This document shows positions 32,871-64,000 of a stretch of DNA of 64,000 bases, in pieces. The notes below the pieces were generated by a model. It did no database searches. It was not told where the DNA came from and saw only the letters and a list, made by a program, of their open reading frames with translations. The position numbers and the translations under genes were made by a program. The stretch comes from Echinometra lucunter (lineage: Eukaryota; Echinodermata; Echinoidea; Camarodonta; Echinometridae). How positions within the stretch are numbered: the first letter of the stretch is position 1; each line of letters begins with the position of its first letter. Where the stretch lies: NCBI GenBank assembly GCA_029962745.1, contig CM057159.1:30781592-30845591 (forward strand), written 5' to 3'.

Positions 32871-35800
32871 TTCAATATGTTCATACCAGTGTATAATGTA
32901 TTTGTGTAGTATACAACAGTTTGTATGTGAAATGTTACCTGTCATAAATGTAAAGAATTCACATGGAAGACACTCAAGTCCTATGTAGGCTGATGTGATA
33001 AAATATGGAAATGGCATAAAGTCACCCTACAGAAGCAAAATTTAGGTAGAGATTGTACATCATTGGACATATGGGGGAGGGGGGGGAGGATGTGAGTGTG
33101 AGTAGAATTCTTGGTAGAAACAGAAATTTCAAAAAAAGAACTTTGTTAATAACAGGTATGAAAATGATAAAGAAGATAACCAAAATGTTATTTATTGAAG
33201 GAAACAAACATGACATTATTTAGTTGTACAACTATTATGTTATCAGCTATGAAATTATCAACAGAAGACGTTAGCTGAGGGAGGATCTGTTCAAACAATT
33301 GTTAAAACAAGACAGTGGTGTCAATCTGAACACCTGTCGGTTATGAATCAGCATCTTTACACAAGCAAGTAAAATGTAACCCTTGAAATTATATGTTTGA
33401 GCTGATTTGATGCCATATTGTGGAGTGTTGGTATAATGTTTTAACCAGTTGCAATAGTCTTTCTACATTCATTCATCGTGCAGTGATGCCAACTGTTCCT
33501 TTTTTGCAGTAATTTGTACTGTCTTTAAGGAAAATACTGTTGTTTTTTATTTTGATTGGGTGTCCATCAAAGACTTAGTGAAGAGTGCTGTAGAGATTAT
33601 CTTTGTAAGGATAACGCCATCTATAAGAAAAGCAACAAATATTTCTAAAACTCTGAAGGCATTTGAACAATGCCACATTGCACAATTTCTGCAACTCTTA
33701 TTGTAATATAGTCATGCTGTTAATATTCATATAGCATGTACAAGATTTTAAAAAATCACTTCGAAAACTTTGTGATAATGGGTGTGTTGAAATACGAAAG
33801 TGATTTGAAAAAAAAAACCCAAATTACATGTATGTTTATCAGTATACATTTTCTCAAGTCTATCTTCCTTTCAATGTATAAAATTATGACCATATTCCAC
33901 CTCCTCACGTTAGTATTTCACTCCTACTCATATTTTAGTTTACGCCCTATACCCCTCACATATATTTGCATTTGTTTGTTCATCATAATATAGTTCTTTG
34001 CATTGAGCCACCCAAAGGGCTGTTATTTCTGACATCTGAACATGTAATGTTACAAAGGAATGCTTGTTGAAAGATTAAATGTATGAAGAAAAACTGAAAA
34101 AAAACATCTCTTTTTTCTATCTTTGGTGTACTTTTTGCTTTCTCATGATGAAGTAATTATTTGCTTAGGTTTCTTATTAGATACAACAGATGAGATGATG
34201 ACAATAACAGTGTAAGAAAGATAATTGATAGTAGGAGATAGGTGATTTTTTTCTTCTTTTTTTTCAATATGGTAAAGCATATGATGATAAAGATGGTGCT
34301 GATGACAGTAATGGTGATGATGGTGGTGATGATGGTGATGATGATGATGGTGGTGATGATGGTGGTGATGATGGTGATGATGATGGTGGTGATGATGGTG
34401 ATGGTGATGATGGTGATGATGATGGTGATGATGATTGTGCTGATGATAGTGATGGTGATGATGGTGATGATGATGGTGATGATGATGGTGATGGTGATGA
34501 TAAAAATGGTGCTGATGACAGTGATGGTGATGATGGTGGTGATGATGGTGATGGTGATGGTGATGATGATTGTGCTGATGATGGTGATGGTGATGATGAT
34601 GATGATGATGGTGATGATGATGGTGATGATGATGGTGGTGATGATGATGGTAAAGATGCTGATGCTGGTGATGGTAATGATGGTGATGATGATGGCGTTG
34701 GTGGTGATGATGGCATTGGTGATGACAATGATGGTTATTGGTTATGATGATTTCTGTATTATTGTCTCCTTTGTCAATGTTCTTGCATCCTATTCACCAA
34801 AGAAAAAGGAAAATTTTGCACGAGTGATATCTGAATTAAAACAAGTTTTTCTTGATTACTCTGAAATATTTTTCTTCAAAAGAAATTGCTAAAATGACAT
34901 GGCAATGGGGTATTAGCAATAAACAGGAAAATAAAAAAATGGGGAAAAATTATGATCACAAGTCTAAATATAGTCTATAAATTAGACAGCACTATCATAG
35001 GCATTTAGCTTTAGCAAAACCGACCACCCCCCTCACATAAAAGAAACTGTGACAACTAACAAACACTTGAATTGAGAAATAATTGTCAGTATCTGAATAT
35101 GTTCTCAATGTGGTAAGATATCACTATGAAATTTATTCATCATCTCTCAACTCAAAAGGATTTGGTGTCAAAATGTATCAAAGTAAATACAGGAACATCA
35201 GTATGAGTTTTAAAAAGTTTTCTTCCAGAAAACTTGATCTAATTATAAATTTGGTATGCTTTATAAACTTACAAGGTGTTTATATCTAAGAAAGAAACAA
35301 AACTAAACAAAATAAAACCTGATGATTTTTTTCCCCTATTTGCTTATACATCAACGAAGTCATCTATTCTGTAAGCCAATTGATTTGACTACCAAAAATA
35401 CTAATACCGGTATACAATCTCCAGAAAGCAAAGTAGAATATTTTCACGGAGAGACACTTCTCTCACAGACACATCAAAAGAAAAGAGAATTAAATCCCCT
35501 TTATAACGAGAATATATATCTTAAGGGTAACAAGACAGGCTCAAAAGGGAGTTAGCGGGTGACGTCAATATATTCATGCTTTTTTATCCGAGCAAAATGG
35601 ATGGCACGAGTCGCTCTTTACTTCTCCAAATCCTGCCCACTCGTTTGCTGAGAGCGTTTTATCGGCTTACGTCCCGGCCGTCCCCGCCCACACGGGACCT
35701 CTCTCAACCAACCAACTTCTGTGAAGTGACCCGTAGAGGATGACGAAAGTCAACTTCGGGATGACCGAATTACGGATCTTAGTGGGGGTAGTTTTCTCTG

Positions 35801-35901
35801 TCGAGTGGTCTATTGGTATTGCTTTCACTTGCTACTTACACTCATGGATTTGCCGTTGAAGAATGGAAAGCTTAACTACCTTCTGATTTGTTTCATATGA
35901 A
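32871..35901. other. PSMD4 3' region and PSMD4-NMNAT spacer
   Basis: Contains the PSMD4 3' UTR (end not determined), the GATGGT minisatellite, and a CpG-containing stretch from about 35560 to the NMNAT exon that probably includes its promoter. No other gene seen. Confidence 0.55.
34264..34738. repeat. GATGGT/GATGAT minisatellite, about 470 bp
   Basis: Imperfect trinucleotide-based repeat with higher-order blocks (AAAGATGGTGCTGATGACAG recurs in variant form). Between PSMD4 and NMNAT. The Met/Val-rich and Ser/Pro-rich frames here are not genes. Confidence 0.95.
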
Positions 35902-36156
35902 ATGCCGGGAAAGTTTAAGTTATTAACAATCTGTATGAGGCCCAATCGAGATAGTAGTACGAGGCGATCTCGTTCGGTTTCCCCACACTTCTTCCGACCT
36001 CCGCCGTCGCCGATCAAAACAAACTCTACGCCATGTACGAAGTGTGCTTGCAATGGAGCGGCGGCTGCTACGGCCTGCGCAGCCACTGAAAAGGCGTCTG
36101 CTCCGCTATCAGCTGTTCACCCGAAAGTTCGTCAACCTCTGCGATCCTTTGACAAA
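35902..36156 (+). other. In-frame 85-codon extension upstream of the NMNAT start
   Basis: From the ATG at 35902 to the favoured start at 36157 there is no stop. The extension is rich in Arg, Ser, Pro and Ala, contains a Cys cluster (CTKCACNG), and has few acidic residues. It could be a basic organelle-targeting leader of a longer isoform, or simply an open GC-rich 5' UTR. Confidence 0.35.
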
Positions 36157-63604
<27,448 letters not shown>

Positions 63605-64000
63605 GTATGTTTCATGCAAGACCATAAAGTCTAGTTGCTGTTTTCAATTTTCTACACCTTCATCTTTAAAAGCCTACATTTGAAGATAAGCTCGAGTTCT
63701 GACCATGCAATGGCATGGTGTAAGAAACTGTTTCAGAGCAGAAGGGGAAGGTTAATTACTTAGAACATTGAAATTTGTGTGTACCCTGAGGTTTGGAAAT
63801 CATTATAATTGATACAAATTCAACTAAATTGTGTTTAAGAACTGATGCACTGCAGACAGAAATGGGTACAGTGTATAGGGAACATTAATAGGACTGCACA
63901 CAAATGATCAGGCAGAACTCTGAAGATGTTGCTTGTCACATTTTGAATGTGAAATCATTTGAAGGCTAATCCTTTGCAGGAGACACTTCTACTGTTTTCT
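63605..64000. other. NMNAT intron 4, left edge
   Basis: Intron sequence after the exon 4 donor. The next exon, which should carry the rest of the enzyme, is not in the window. Confidence 0.6.

Noticed and set aside
34242..34892. 216-residue frame (Met/Val-rich) and a 154-residue Ser/Pro-rich frame on the other strand
   Set aside because: Both are translations of the GATGGT minisatellite, with no splice context or family match.

Overview
The window is eukaryotic, AT-rich and intron-dominated, probably from a marine invertebrate deuterostome. A sea urchin is the best guess, but this cannot be proven from the sequence alone. The evidence is small protein-coding exons with GT/AG borders separated by introns of 54 bp to about 12.5 kb, many short non-autonomous DNA transposons, tRNA-derived SINEs, LINE 3' fragments, and abundant microsatellites and foldback elements. 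There are no bacterial-type genes. Most long open frames are chance or repeat frames.

Three genes are readable. (1) About 3388-23.45k, minus strand: a cysteine-containing leucine-rich-repeat gene of the AMN1/FBXL type. It has eleven coding exons that join in phase to about 600 residues and end in a TAA stop. Its 5' non-coding exon is uncertain. (2) 23023-32870, plus strand: PSMD4/Rpn10, the 26S proteasome ubiquitin receptor, complete in eleven exons (392 residues). (3) 36157 (or 35902) to beyond the right edge, plus strand: a nicotinamide-mononucleotide adenylyltransferase (NMNAT, NAD synthesis). The first four coding exons are here and the C-terminal part lies outside.

The LRR and PSMD4 genes face away from each other and appear to overlap at their 5' ends, because both candidate first exons of the LRR gene lie inside PSMD4 intron 1. 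PSMD4 and NMNAT are in the same direction, about 3 kb apart. LRR proteins of this type often act in ubiquitin pathways, as Rpn10 does, but nothing here shows a functional link.

Introns carry the rest. At least eleven elements in five terminal-repeat families are flanked by TTAA, the hallmark of piggyBac-type insertion. Other content includes a pogo-like MITE pair, several foldback elements, SINEs whose 3' tail matches a LINE fragment in the same window, a perfect 19-bp satellite of about 17 units, and a ~157-bp tandem repeat whose units carry AGGTCA direct repeats like nuclear-receptor sites. The LRR gene also shows recent internal remodelling: a tandem exon duplication, an inverted exon fragment in an intron, and an 85-bp duplication across a splice acceptor. 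I found no clear undescribed multi-gene system; the most unusual signals are these rearrangements and the DR1/DR4-bearing satellite.
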